In this document: positions 19,167 to 26,256 of the stretch, one piece after another | Position numbering within the stretch: the first letter of the stretch is position 1 | Layout of the letters: every line of letters starts with the position of its first letter | From: an uncultured Opitutaceae bacterium | GTDB lineage: Bacteria > Verrucomicrobiota > Verrucomicrobiia > Opitutales > Opitutaceae | Direction: 5' to 3' | Assembly: GCA_937902925.1 (NCBI GenBank) | Contig: CALFNN010000082.1 | Span: 1 to 64,000 of the forward strand | Length of the DNA: 64,000 nucleotides | Notes under the pieces: model-generated | Told to the model about the DNA's origin: nothing | The model's input: only the letters and a program-made list of their open reading frames with translations | Database searches by the model: none | Made by a program: the position numbers and the translations under genes

Positions 19167-19631
19167 TTACGCGCGCGGCACGTTGATCCCGAGCGCGGCG
19201 CTCAGATCGATTGCGTGGTCCTGTTCCTGCACGATGATCCCGCGCAAGGTCTCGCTTAACCCAAATTCTCCCATCGCTTCGGCCTGCTGGATTCGCTCGC
19301 GATAGCGCCCGACGGTGATCCGTTCGTTCTCCAGATCCGCCTGCAGCATTTCGACCGGGTCGTTGGACGTTGTTACCGGCTTGGGTGTCACCGCCGGCAT
19401 TCCACCGAGGTAGTCAATCTGTCTGGCGATCTTGATGGCGTGCTGCAATTCCTCGGCCGCGTGCAGTTCCAATTCCCCGGCGACGTCCGTGTAAGCGGCG
19501 CCTTTCAGCACCTGGCTATACACCGTGTAGGCGATGATGGCCTGATATTCGCCGGCCAGATCTTCGTTGAGCAGCTCAATCATCTGCTCGCGCGTTATTT
19601 TAAATTCCGCAGGCGTTGGTTCTTTGGGCAT
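19167..19631 (-). CDS. Ferritin-like/bacterioferritin-like protein
   Basis: A 154-residue four-helix bundle protein predicted to hold a di-iron site. The spacing of acidic and His residues fits the ferritin-like pattern: NEDLAGEYQAIIAY in helix 1, ELELHAAEELQHA in helix 2, then LENERITVGRYRERI and IIVQEQDHAIDL in helices 3 and 4. The N-terminus MPKEPTPAEF is not a signal peptide, so it is cytosolic. It may store iron or protect against peroxide. It lies between the stress-protein genes and the MDR reductase with gaps of 24 and 30 bases, consistent with one transcript. Confidence 0.85.
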   Translation of the reverse strand: MPKEPTPAEFKITREQMIELLNEDLAGEYQAIIAYTVYSQVLKGAAYTDVAGELELHAAEELQHAIKIARQIDYLGGMPAVTPKPVTTSNDPVEMLQADLENERITVGRYRERIQQAEAMGEFGLSETLRGIIVQEQDHAIDLSAALGINVPRA

Positions 19632-19655
19632 AAATAGGTCCGGAGGTTGTTGGTC

Positions 19656-20168
19656 TTACTGGTGGTGCTGCAGGTTCTCCGGCTTGGTGCGGGACACGGC
19701 CTCCCTGGCGGCGGAGATTTCGGCGGCGGAGCCATGAACGATCAGGAGGAACTTGTCGGTTTTGAGCGCCGTTTCATATTGCAGGATGCTGTCCTTCGGG
19801 ATGCCCAGGCTGAACAGTCCCGCCCCGAGCGCGCTCAATCCACTCACGACGACGGCGGTTTCCAGCGCGCCAACCAGCCAGCCGACCAGCGGCCCTGCCA
19901 CCACCAACGGCCCGATGCCCGGAATCAAAAAGAACGCGGAGCCGAAAAGGCACCCCCAGATCCAGCCCCAGAATGCGCCCCGCCTGCCCCAGACGTTCAT
20001 GCGATCGCCCGCATTGTAGTAGCCGACGACGTGCTCGTCGGTGTGATAGTCGCGTCCAACGATCGACAGTTTCTTCATGTCGAAGCCGGATTGCTGCAGT
20101 TCCTTGACCGCGGCTTCGGCGGCGAGGTGCGTGGGATAAATGGCGACGATGGATTGGTTCGGATTCAT
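19656..20168 (-). CDS. General stress protein 17M-like membrane protein
   Basis: A 170-residue protein. Its first 45 residues fit the general-stress-17M domain (IVAIYPTHLAAEAAVKEL, then KLSIVGRDYH). A glycine-rich pair of membrane helices follows (about residues 60-115), and a short C-terminal domain ends in KFLLIVHG. The ATG at 20168 gives the conserved start MNPNQSIV, but the frame is open for a further 246 bases upstream, where it encodes a DUF2934-like segment; see the next entry. No clear ribosome-binding site precedes the ATG. Function is not established for the family beyond association with stress. Confidence 0.75.
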   Translation of the reverse strand: MNPNQSIVAIYPTHLAAEAAVKELQQSGFDMKKLSIVGRDYHTDEHVVGYYNAGDRMNVWGRRGAFWGWIWGCLFGSAFFLIPGIGPLVVAGPLVGWLVGALETAVVVSGLSALGAGLFSLGIPKDSILQYETALKTDKFLLIVHGSAAEISAAREAVSRTKPENLQHHQ

Positions 20169-20414
20169 GGTTTTCGTTTCGTGGTTGGATTCATAGCGGG
20201 CAGATAACCGGGAAGGCGGCGGTGGTTCTCGTTCCGCGTCGTCGGCCAATTCCCGCTTGGCCTGCTCCCAATCGGATTTCGTCGCGTCATGCGCAGCGCG
20301 GCCGTTAATCACGGCGAGTTCGACCGCCCGCTCCCGCAGCTTTCTCCGGGTCACCGACTCGTGGGAGACGGCGTTTTCCGTCAGTGCACGTTGCGTGTGC
20401 AGGCTATCTGGCAC
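20169..20414 (-). other. DUF2934-like coding segment in frame with the stress protein
   Basis: From a GTG at 20414 the frame runs without a stop into the general-stress-17M gene. It encodes about 82 residues with a DUF2934-like core (RRKLRERAVEL, then GRAAHDATKSDWEQAKREL). DUF2934 proteins are normally stand-alone. Either the two are one 252-residue fused protein, starting at the GTG that overlaps the preceding stop by 11 bases, or a separate small gene has lost its stop. I cannot decide between these from one sequence. Confidence 0.5.
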
Positions 20415-20814
20415 GTTCGTCTGCTTTCGCTTCGGATTTGGCCGCCTGGAGCATGCGATCGCGTGCGGCTGCTTCGGCGCCCTCGTCGACGAGTTGCTCG
20501 GTTTCGCTGCGTCCCTCGGCGTCCTCGTCCTCGCTGGCCGTCTGCGGCGCCTGATGCCCCGTCGAGCCGGGAACGGGATCCCAGCGTTTGGCTTCGGGCA
20601 GCGCGTCGAGGATCGCGTCCTGCTGATCGACGTCCGACTCACCGGTCAGTTCGCGTTTGGCCCGCTCGTAGTCCGCCTGGGACACGTTGGGTGGAACGCG
20701 GCCGGCGATCAGCGCCAGCTCGCGCGTGCGTGCGTTGAGCATGGCACGGGTCACCGGGCCGATGCCGGCGGTGTTGTTGGTGACGACGCCCCGGTTGAGA
20801 GGATTTTGGTTCAT
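20404..20814 (-). CDS. DUF2934-like hypothetical protein
   Basis: A 136-residue soluble protein of unknown function. The N-terminal half has a DUF2934-like helix pair (TRELALIAGRVPP, then SQADYERAKREL near residue 45). The C-terminal half is acidic and Glu/Ala-rich, probably disordered or helical. The ATG at 20814 gives the start MNQNPLNRG. Its stop region overlaps the GTG from which the next frame opens. It is 126 bases downstream of the PRC-barrel gene; that gap has one short hairpin (20841-20857) with no T-tract. Confidence 0.65.
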   Translation of the reverse strand: MNQNPLNRGVVTNNTAGIGPVTRAMLNARTRELALIAGRVPPNVSQADYERAKRELTGESDVDQQDAILDALPEAKRWDPVPGSTGHQAPQTASEDEDAEGRSETEQLVDEGAEAAARDRMLQAAKSEAKADERAR

Positions 20815-20940
20815 GAGAAAGAGAGCAGGACGCGCGCGATCGGACGACTTCCGTCCGGGAAAAACTTCAGGCCTGATGGCGAACACGCTCCGCGGTCGCC
20901 GGACACACCCGAACGCGGCTGCGAATATCCACCGGCTCGA

Positions 20941-21636
20941 TCAGGCGCCGGATTTCGCGAGTTCGTTTTCTGCCGTCCGTTGGATCTCGGCCTTGGTGAG
21001 GTCCACGAACACGTTCGAGTCCTCATAGCTGATGCGCAAAACCTTGCCGGAGGAGATCCGGATTTCCTTGCCCGAATACCAGTGGCCGGCTTCGACGACC
21101 ACCTCGTGAATCGCCCAGCTCCTGTCGTCCACCATGAATCCGTTGACGGTGCCGATCGCCTCGTCGGTGGCGTGGATTTGATAGCCGGTCACGGCTTTCA
21201 TGCTCTGCAGATGCTTGTCGTCCCGGTGGTGATGGGGCTGCTGCGCCTCAATCTGGTCTTTCGAGGGTGGCATCACCATGGGATAGCCGCCGAGGCCCCA
21301 GATCGCGCCGCCATTCCAATAAGCCGGCCAGCCGTAGTAGCGGTAATAGTCGACCTCGTATTGACGGGAAACCGGCTTGTGCGACTCGATCGAGGGGCTG
21401 TCTTCAATCTGCTTTTTGTTGAGGTTTACATGGAGCGCGTTCCCTTCGCGGTCCAATTTCCCGAAGGCATGCGGCGAGAGCAGCACTTGCCGCCCACTCA
21501 ACCATGAGCCGGTGTCCACGACCAGGTAGCGCACCACCCAGGTCTTGTCGTCGAAGTAAAAGTCCTTCACGTGACCGATGTCGCCATCCGACGCGGTGAG
21601 TTTGATGCCGTAGAGTGTTCTGCTTTCCTGTAACAT
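20941..21636 (-). CDS. Double PRC-barrel domain protein
   Basis: A 231-residue soluble protein with two PRC-barrel domains, at about residues 1-85 (LYGIKLTASDGDIGHVKDFYFDD) and 145-225 (VTGYQIHATDEAIGTVNGFMVDD). A Tyr/Trp/His-rich linker joins them. PRC-barrels are found in ribosome maturation, photosynthetic reaction centres and stress-linked proteins, and the tandem version with this linker is common beside stress genes. It lies 57 bases downstream of the small DUF2934 gene and probably shares its promoter. Confidence 0.85.
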   Translation of the reverse strand: MLQESRTLYGIKLTASDGDIGHVKDFYFDDKTWVVRYLVVDTGSWLSGRQVLLSPHAFGKLDREGNALHVNLNKKQIEDSPSIESHKPVSRQYEVDYYRYYGWPAYWNGGAIWGLGGYPMVMPPSKDQIEAQQPHHHRDDKHLQSMKAVTGYQIHATDEAIGTVNGFMVDDRSWAIHEVVVEAGHWYSGKEIRISSGKVLRISYEDSNVFVDLTKAEIQRTAENELAKSGA

Positions 21637-21693
21637 GATTAATTGCCCTGGTTGAGTTGTCGGGAGAGAGGGGAGCGCGGAGATGAACCGGAT

Positions 21694-21948
21694 CTACGAA
21701 GCGAGGATTCTGGCCTCGATCGAAAGGAGCGAAAAATCACCGGCGGGCCGGTGGAGATGCTGATGAAGACGGGTGCCGGACTGGTGCGGGGGAATGTTTG
21801 CGCGCAGGCACGCGGTGGCTTCCAGCCAGTTGGCGAGGTCCTGCCCGGGAGTGCAGCTGTCCTCCTGGTAGAGGTGAAAGGCGTAGGCACGAATGTCTGC
21901 TTCGCTGAACGCGGAAACAATGGGCGGCGGAAGGGATTGGTTATTCAT
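21694..21948 (-). CDS. Small DUF2934-like protein
   Basis: An 84-residue protein with the DUF2934-type helix-turn-helix pattern: ADIRAYAFHLYQED, then CTPGQDLANWLEATACL at residues 33-49. Function unknown. It is the first gene of a long minus-strand run, and a conserved promoter element (dyad 22029-22044, -10 at 22001-22006) lies upstream, predicting a leader of about 46 bases. The Asp/Trp/Leu-Glu-Ala core agrees with the family; the C-terminal 30 residues are not conserved in any way I recognise. Confidence 0.75.
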   Translation of the reverse strand: MNNQSLPPPIVSAFSEADIRAYAFHLYQEDSCTPGQDLANWLEATACLRANIPPHQSGTRLHQHLHRPAGDFSLLSIEARILAS

Positions 21949-22000
21949 GCTAGTTTTTCCGGGCGTGAGATTCGCGATTCAGCGAATCCGGCTGGCGTGA

Positions 22001-22044
22001 CAATAAGCCTGTGGACCATCGGAGAGCCATGGGGTGTAACCCTA
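22001..22044 (-). promoter_or_regulatory. Dyad-type promoter, copy a (DUF2934/PRC-barrel genes)
   Basis: On the minus strand the 16-mer TAGGGTTACACCCCAT spans 22044 to 22029. After exactly 22 bases comes a -10-like TTATTG (22006-22001), predicting transcription from about 21994. The dyad would be centred near -43. It is one of eight copies in the window with identical spacing, and it is divergent to copy b. Confidence 0.7.
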
Positions 22045-22217
22045 GCGCGGAAGCGGCGCGGGGATGAGATGCGCACGTCTTTCCGCCGGGGCCGCTCACG
22101 GCGCGAGATGCTCTGGCGCGCGAGCGAAGATCAATCACGGACTTCCGCGCGGGAACCGGTCGGAGCAGATTGCAGGCGCCCGAAAATAGGCGCGGCGGTG
22201 AACTCGCGCGGCGGCGG

Positions 22218-22261
22218 GCGGGTAACACCCCATTCTTTCGTTTCGCGCGACGGACTATCTT
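22218..22261 (+). promoter_or_regulatory. Dyad-type promoter, copy b (VOC operon)
   Basis: The 16-mer GCGGGTAACACCCCAT spans 22218-22233. Twenty-two bases later is the -10-like TATCTT (22256-22261), predicting a start near 22268 and a 58-base leader to the VOC gene. Spacing is identical to the other copies. Confidence 0.7.
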
Positions 22262-22325
22262 ACCGGCGAGACCGGGAAGACGAAGCAGCTAGCTGTCTTG
22301 GCTCTGACGACCGCCGAACAATACC

Positions 22326-23243
22326 ATGCACACGAATTCTTCCGGATACCGACTCGCGGCTCTCCTCGCTCTCGCGGTCACGACTATGCTGGGGATCGGA
22401 TTTCCCGCTCCTGTCCGCAGCGCCGAGCCGTTTCAGCCGCTCAACCAGCCCGCGACGAAGGAGCACCGCCCCGGCAAGTTCGTCTGGGCGGATCTCTTCA
22501 CGACCGACCCCGTAGCCGCGACCAAATTCTACAGCGGCCTCTTCGGCTGGACGGCCAACACTATTACGCAGGACGGCAAGGCCTATACCGTATTCAGCAA
22601 CGGCAGCCGGCCGGTGGCTGGAATTGCGCCGCGTCCCTCGTCGAACACCAAGCGGCCGTCCCGGTGGGTTGCTTACATCGCGGTGAAGAACATGTCTTCG
22701 ACCCTTAAGCTGGTGACGAAAGCTGGCGGACAAATTCGGGCCAAGGCCCTTGAATTCCCCAATCGCGGTATCCAGGCGATCATCGCGGACAATGAGGGCT
22801 CCACCATCGGACTGCTGCAGTCGTCGTCGGGCGATTCGGTCGATGACCAGTTGAAGATCGGCGACTGGAGCTGGTTCGAACTTTACGTCAAACAACCACA
22901 AGTGGTCGCCGCCTTCTACCGCGACATCGTCAATTACGCCATGACCCCGGATCTGCGCACCGAGCGAAAGGGCGATTTGCTACTTTCGAGCGACGGTGTC
23001 GCCCGCGCCGGCGTCGCCCCGCTCCCCGATCTCGAGGATGCGAAACCCGGCTGGCTCGGTGTCATCCGGGTGGCGGACATCGACGAGGCGCTGGCGCGGA
23101 CGACCAAGCTCGGCGGCGAAGTTTTGCTGGCTCCCCGACCGGCCGCCTTCGAGAGCCGTTTCGCGATCATCGCCGATTCCACCGGCGGCACCGTCGGTTT
23201 GTTGGAATATGTCGACAGCGCCAAAGTCGCCACCCACCCATGA
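22326..23243 (+). CDS. Secreted double-VOC (glyoxalase/bleomycin resistance fold) protein
   Basis: A 305-residue protein with an N-terminal signal peptide (hydrophobic LAALLALAVTTMLGIG, cleavage probably near AEPF) and two VOC domains, about residues 48-165 and 172-298. The first begins with FVWADLFTTDPVAATKFYSGLFGW. VOC proteins bind a metal and small molecules; most are cytosolic, so export is unusual. The substrate is unknown. It starts at the first ATG after a predicted promoter, with no obvious ribosome-binding site. The next gene overlaps it by four bases (ATGA). Confidence 0.85.
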   Translation: MHTNSSGYRLAALLALAVTTMLGIGFPAPVRSAEPFQPLNQPATKEHRPGKFVWADLFTTDPVAATKFYSGLFGWTANTITQDGKAYTVFSNGSRPVAGIAPRPSSNTKRPSRWVAYIAVKNMSSTLKLVTKAGGQIRAKALEFPNRGIQAIIADNEGSTIGLLQSSSGDSVDDQLKIGDWSWFELYVKQPQVVAAFYRDIVNYAMTPDLRTERKGDLLLSSDGVARAGVAPLPDLEDAKPGWLGVIRVADIDEALARTTKLGGEVLLAPRPAAFESRFAIIADSTGGTVGLLEYVDSAKVATHP

Positions 23244-23515
23244 AACACACCCGCAAGATTCTCCTCGGTTCCCTTCTTCTGGCCGGCCTGCAATTCGGGC
23301 TGACCAGCTGCCTCACGGGTGCCTACGTGGGCACCGGCGTCTACTACGGCCCGCGGCGCGATCCGTGGTTTCACGACGATCCGTGGATGGATGGCAATCG
23401 CTGGTATGGTGGCGATCGCGGCCCAAGAGGCGGCGGCAACGTTGATGTCTACATCAGCCCGCCGCGGATCTCCGGACAACTGCACCTGCCACTCCCGCCA
23501 GGCATCGGGCGGTAA
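23240..23515 (+). CDS. Small lipoprotein with Gly/Tyr/Trp-rich body
   Basis: A 91-residue protein with a lipoprotein signal: charged MKHTRK, a hydrophobic stretch, then a lipobox-like LTSC at about residues 22-25. The mature part is rich in Gly, Asp, Arg, Tyr and Trp and ends in a predicted short beta/Pro-rich segment (YISPPRISGQLHLPLPPG). I do not recognise a family. Its start overlaps the VOC stop (ATGA), so it belongs to that operon. Confidence 0.7.
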   Translation: MKHTRKILLGSLLLAGLQFGLTSCLTGAYVGTGVYYGPRRDPWFHDDPWMDGNRWYGGDRGPRGGGNVDVYISPPRISGQLHLPLPPGIGR

Positions 23516-23626
23516 TTGCTCCGTCATTCCGGCAAGCCGCGGTGGTTCGAACCCGCCGCTGATCGCACTCCCCGCTTCGCTGTTGCTCCTCCCGATCTCG
23601 ACCAATCCTCCAACCTCCTCACCTTC

Positions 23627-23782
23627 ATGGCTCATCTCTTTGTCGCCCTTTTTCTCATCATCTTCGGCCTGAACGTGCTGTTCGGGCTTTCCATCCCGAT
23701 CTGGGTTTCCGGCCTGCTCGCATTGATCGGCGGCGTCCTCCTGCTGTTGGAGCGCTTCGGCATGCGCATTGGTGGAAGGTAA
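23627..23782 (+). CDS. Small two-helix membrane protein
   Basis: A 51-residue hydrophobic protein with two helices: AHLFVALFLIIFGLNVLFG and then PIWVSGLLALIGGVLLLLE, ending in a charged RFGMRIGG tail. I chose the ATG at 23627 because the upstream part of the frame is Arg/Pro-rich and lacks membrane character. It lies in the VOC operon, 24 bases before the next gene. Function unknown. Confidence 0.6.
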   Translation: MAHLFVALFLIIFGLNVLFGLSIPIWVSGLLALIGGVLLLLERFGMRIGGR

Positions 23783-23806
23783 CCCGCGCCTTCGTCGGCC
23801 AACACC

Positions 23807-24808
23807 ATGAGCTTCCCTCTCCGGACATTGAAACTGTCCGCCTTCCTCCTGCTTGGCGCTGGCCTGAGTCTGCACGCGCAGGAGCTGACTTTCCTCGGCG
23901 GCATGCTGCCGCGCGCGAACCTGGAGCGATCAAGCGTCACCTGGCAGGTCGACTACCGCCAGGACCTGTATCGCAATTTTGCGGGATCGATCGCCTATAT
24001 CAATGAAGGTCATGTGACGGGACACCACCGCGACGGCACGGCGTGGCAGGTTTGGGGTCGGCTGCCGTTCAACGAAGATCTTCTCTCCGTCTCGTTGGGC
24101 CTCGGCGGCTATTATTTTTTCGACACCCAGCCGTTGCCCGGTGGCGACACGGCAAACGTTCACGGCATGGCGCCGATTTACAGCCTGTCAGCCACCGGCT
24201 ATTTTTCGAATCGCTGGTTCTGGCGGGCGATGGTTAATCGCATCAGCCCGGCGAATGACATCAAGGTGACCACGGCGACGGGCGGTGTGGGCTTCTGGTT
24301 TGGCCGCGAGCGAAAGCCCACGCCCGGAAAACTCGGCGACGCGCCGGACGAAGATTCCTATGTGACCGATCCCGAACTCACCTTCTTTGGCGGCCAGAGT
24401 GTCGTGAACACTTTCCTGAGCCAGGAGGCGCGCGCCTATGCCGGCGAATATCGCCGGGGCGTCGTGCCCCACGTCGATTGGACCGCGTCCGCCATCTATG
24501 AAGGCGACCCGAAAATCATCCGGCGCAGCGGCCTGGCCACGCAGTTGTGGTTTGTGAACAGCTTTTTTCACGATCGCATCGCGATTGGTGGCGGCCTCGG
24601 CCCCTACATTTACCTCGATCACCATCATCCTGCCGGCGCCGGCGCGAAGAACCCCGCGGCGGTCGCGCCGCTCGCGTCGCTGACGTTTTCCACCCGGCTC
24701 TCCGCGCACTGGATCATGCGGCTGGTCTTCGACCGCGTAACCAGCAGCTACAACCGCGATGCGGATATTTTCCTGATCGGGCTCGGCTACCGCTGGCGCA
24801 ACGATTGA
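23807..24808 (+). CDS. Predicted outer-membrane beta-barrel protein
   Basis: A 333-residue protein with a signal peptide (LKLSAFLLLGAGLSLHAQ, cleavage after AQ) and alternating hydrophobic strands throughout, typical of an outer-membrane barrel. Strand-like examples are NFAGSIAYINEGH, LSVSLGLGGYYFF and TATGGVGFWFG. The C-terminus ends in IFLIGLGYRWRND rather than a terminal Phe or Trp. It resembles the class of small porin-like or lipid-related barrels, but I cannot name a family. It is the last gene of the VOC operon. Confidence 0.65.
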   Translation: MSFPLRTLKLSAFLLLGAGLSLHAQELTFLGGMLPRANLERSSVTWQVDYRQDLYRNFAGSIAYINEGHVTGHHRDGTAWQVWGRLPFNEDLLSVSLGLGGYYFFDTQPLPGGDTANVHGMAPIYSLSATGYFSNRWFWRAMVNRISPANDIKVTTATGGVGFWFGRERKPTPGKLGDAPDEDSYVTDPELTFFGGQSVVNTFLSQEARAYAGEYRRGVVPHVDWTASAIYEGDPKIIRRSGLATQLWFVNSFFHDRIAIGGGLGPYIYLDHHHPAGAGAKNPAAVAPLASLTFSTRLSAHWIMRLVFDRVTSSYNRDADIFLIGLGYRWRND

Positions 24809-24847
24809 GGGACTCCGCCGGTGGCCACCGCGCGCCGGAGATTCCTG

Positions 24848-24891
24848 CCGGGTTTCACCCCATAGTGATTCACGGGTGCGACCGATAGGAT
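24848..24891 (+). promoter_or_regulatory. Dyad-type promoter, copy c (collagen-OmpA gene)
   Basis: The 16-mer CCGGGTTTCACCCCAT spans 24848-24863. Twenty-two bases later is TAGGAT (24886-24891), predicting a start near 24898 and a leader of about 99 bases. Confidence 0.7.
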
Positions 24892-24996
24892 GGGCGCTTC
24901 AAGGAATCACGGTCACCGGTGATGTCGTCCCGCAGTCCGCGGGAATCTGACGCGCATCCAAACAGAGGCCCTCATCCCCTTGCAAAAATCAAATCC

Positions 24997-25944
24997 ATGA
25001 AACTTGAATTAATGACAATCGCGATTTCCGCGATGCTCGTCGCCGGTTGTGCCAGCCAACAACCTGTTGCTAATATTGCCTCCAACTCGGAAAGTCTCGT
25101 CGGGCCGCGCGGGGCCGATGGCCCAACGGGTGCCACCGGTGCGCAGGGCGCCACTGGCGCACGCGGCGCGCCGGGCATCGCCCTGGCGGGCCAGCGCGGG
25201 GCCGATGGTCCGATGGGCGCCACGGGTGCGCAGGGCGCCACGGGCGCGACCGGCGCTGCAGGCGAAGTTCGCCGCGGGATGGCCGGCCGGACCGGCGCCA
25301 CGGGCGCCACGGGTGCCACGGGTGCGGTGGGTCAGACAGGCGCGACCGGAATGAGCACCGCGGGTTACGCCGGTGCGACCGGAGCGACCGGTGCGACGGG
25401 TCTGCAAGGCGCCACGGGTGCCACGGGTGCCCAAGGTTCGACTCTTTATGGACCCACGGGACCACAAGGCCGCACGGGTGACGCCGGCGCGCAAGGCGTC
25501 AGCGGAAACGAGGGCGGGGCGGGGCGCACCGTGGCTGGTGTCGCCGGCGCAACGGGTTTCACGGGCGCGACGGGAGCCCAGGGCGGGACCGGAGCGCAAG
25601 GCGACACGGGCGTGGCAGGTATCGTGGGTTCGTGGACATCCTACCGCGACTATATGTTCAGCTATAACGATGCCCGGGTGCAGGATTCGGACGCGACCAA
25701 GAGCGCTAATATCGCCGCCTACCTGAATGCGAATCCATCGCTCCGGCTGGCGCTCGATGGCACCATTGATCCCCGGGGCTCCGATCCGAAAAACCAGAAC
25801 CTGAGCGATCAGCGGGTCGAGGCGGTGCGAAATTCCCTGATCGCGGCGGGTGTTCCTTCTTACAAAATCAGAACCGGTGCGTTCGGTGATCCACAATCGC
25901 GCCGCGACCGTCGGGTTGAAGTTTTGTTTGCGACCGCCAACTGA
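24997..25944 (+). CDS. Lipoprotein with collagen-like repeats and OmpA C-terminal domain
   Basis: A 315-residue predicted lipoprotein. The signal peptide ends in a VAGC lipobox near residue 18. Residues 36-208 are collagen-like Gly-X-Y repeats dominated by [10 protein letters not shown]-type triplets, with a few short interruptions such as GIALAG. The C-terminal 100 residues form an OmpA-like peptidoglycan-binding domain ([41 protein letters not shown], then [21 protein letters not shown]). The likely arrangement is a lipid anchor in the outer membrane, a triple-helical spacer and a peptidoglycan anchor. The ATG at 24997 gives a normal signal peptide; a longer frame upstream does not. A strong terminator follows. 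Confidence 0.85.
   Translation: MKLELMTIAISAMLVAGCASQQPVANIASNSESLVGPRGADGPTGATGAQGATGARGAPGIALAGQRGADGPMGATGAQGATGATGAAGEVRRGMAGRTGATGATGATGAVGQTGATGMSTAGYAGATGATGATGLQGATGATGAQGSTLYGPTGPQGRTGDAGAQGVSGNEGGAGRTVAGVAGATGFTGATGAQGGTGAQGDTGVAGIVGSWTSYRDYMFSYNDARVQDSDATKSANIAAYLNANPSLRLALDGTIDPRGSDPKNQNLSDQRVEAVRNSLIAAGVPSYKIRTGAFGDPQSRRDRRVEVLFATAN
25102..25620 (+). repeat. Collagen-like Gly-X-Y coding repeat
   Basis: About 57 consecutive Gly-led triplets with short interruptions, seen in DNA as degenerate 9-base units related to GGTGCCACG. Such repeats can change length by slippage or recombination, which would alter the spacer length of the encoded lipoprotein. Confidence 0.85.
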
Positions 25945-26256
25945 CCGGCGCTCGCAGCGACAAGGCCCGCGGGCCAACCGACACTGGTCACTTTCTCCTT
26001 CGAGCCTTCCAGGCCGAAGGAGATTTTTGCGTCGGGTGCCGACGGCATCTCGGGATCGGGGCGAAAGCCCCGCGTGGCTGGCAGCCCGATCGAACAGCGG
26101 AAACGCCTGCGAGGAGCGCCGATTGTTGACGTGCTGGGCGGGAACGGCGACGGCGATTCCGCCTTGGCCCCGGCCGATGCCGAGCTGCCGCAGTCGCCCA
26201 TGCCGAGGCGATGTGGCAATGGATAGCCCATGACGGAATTTGATGGGATTCCAGAT
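25945..26256. other. Convergent intergenic region with terminator
   Basis: This 312-base gap lies between the convergent collagen-OmpA and dihaem genes. It holds the plus-strand terminator at 25994-26028 and a separate GNRA-capped hairpin, CGGGGC-GAAA-GCCCCG, at 26057-26072 that lacks a T-tract. I see no gene in the remainder. Confidence 0.6.
25994..26028 (+). terminator. Rho-independent terminator of the collagen-OmpA gene
   Basis: A perfect 9-base stem (TCTCCTTCG at 25994-26002 with CGAAGGAGA at 26015-26023) extended by an inner GCC/GGC pairing, followed by five T at 26024-26028. It lies 50 bases after the stop codon. Confidence 0.85.

Larger units (their letters stand above)
21949..22325. 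other. Divergent intergenic region with two outward promoters
   Basis: This 377-base gap separates the minus-strand DUF2934 gene from the plus-strand VOC gene. It holds two copies of the conserved dyad promoter, one pointing each way (22001-22044 minus and 22218-22261 plus), about 175 bases apart. I see no gene, RNA or terminator here. Confidence 0.7.

Noticed and set aside
20841-20857. Hairpin CGGACG-ACTTC-CGTCCG considered as a terminator
   Set aside because: No T-tract follows on either strand; it lies within a probable operon.
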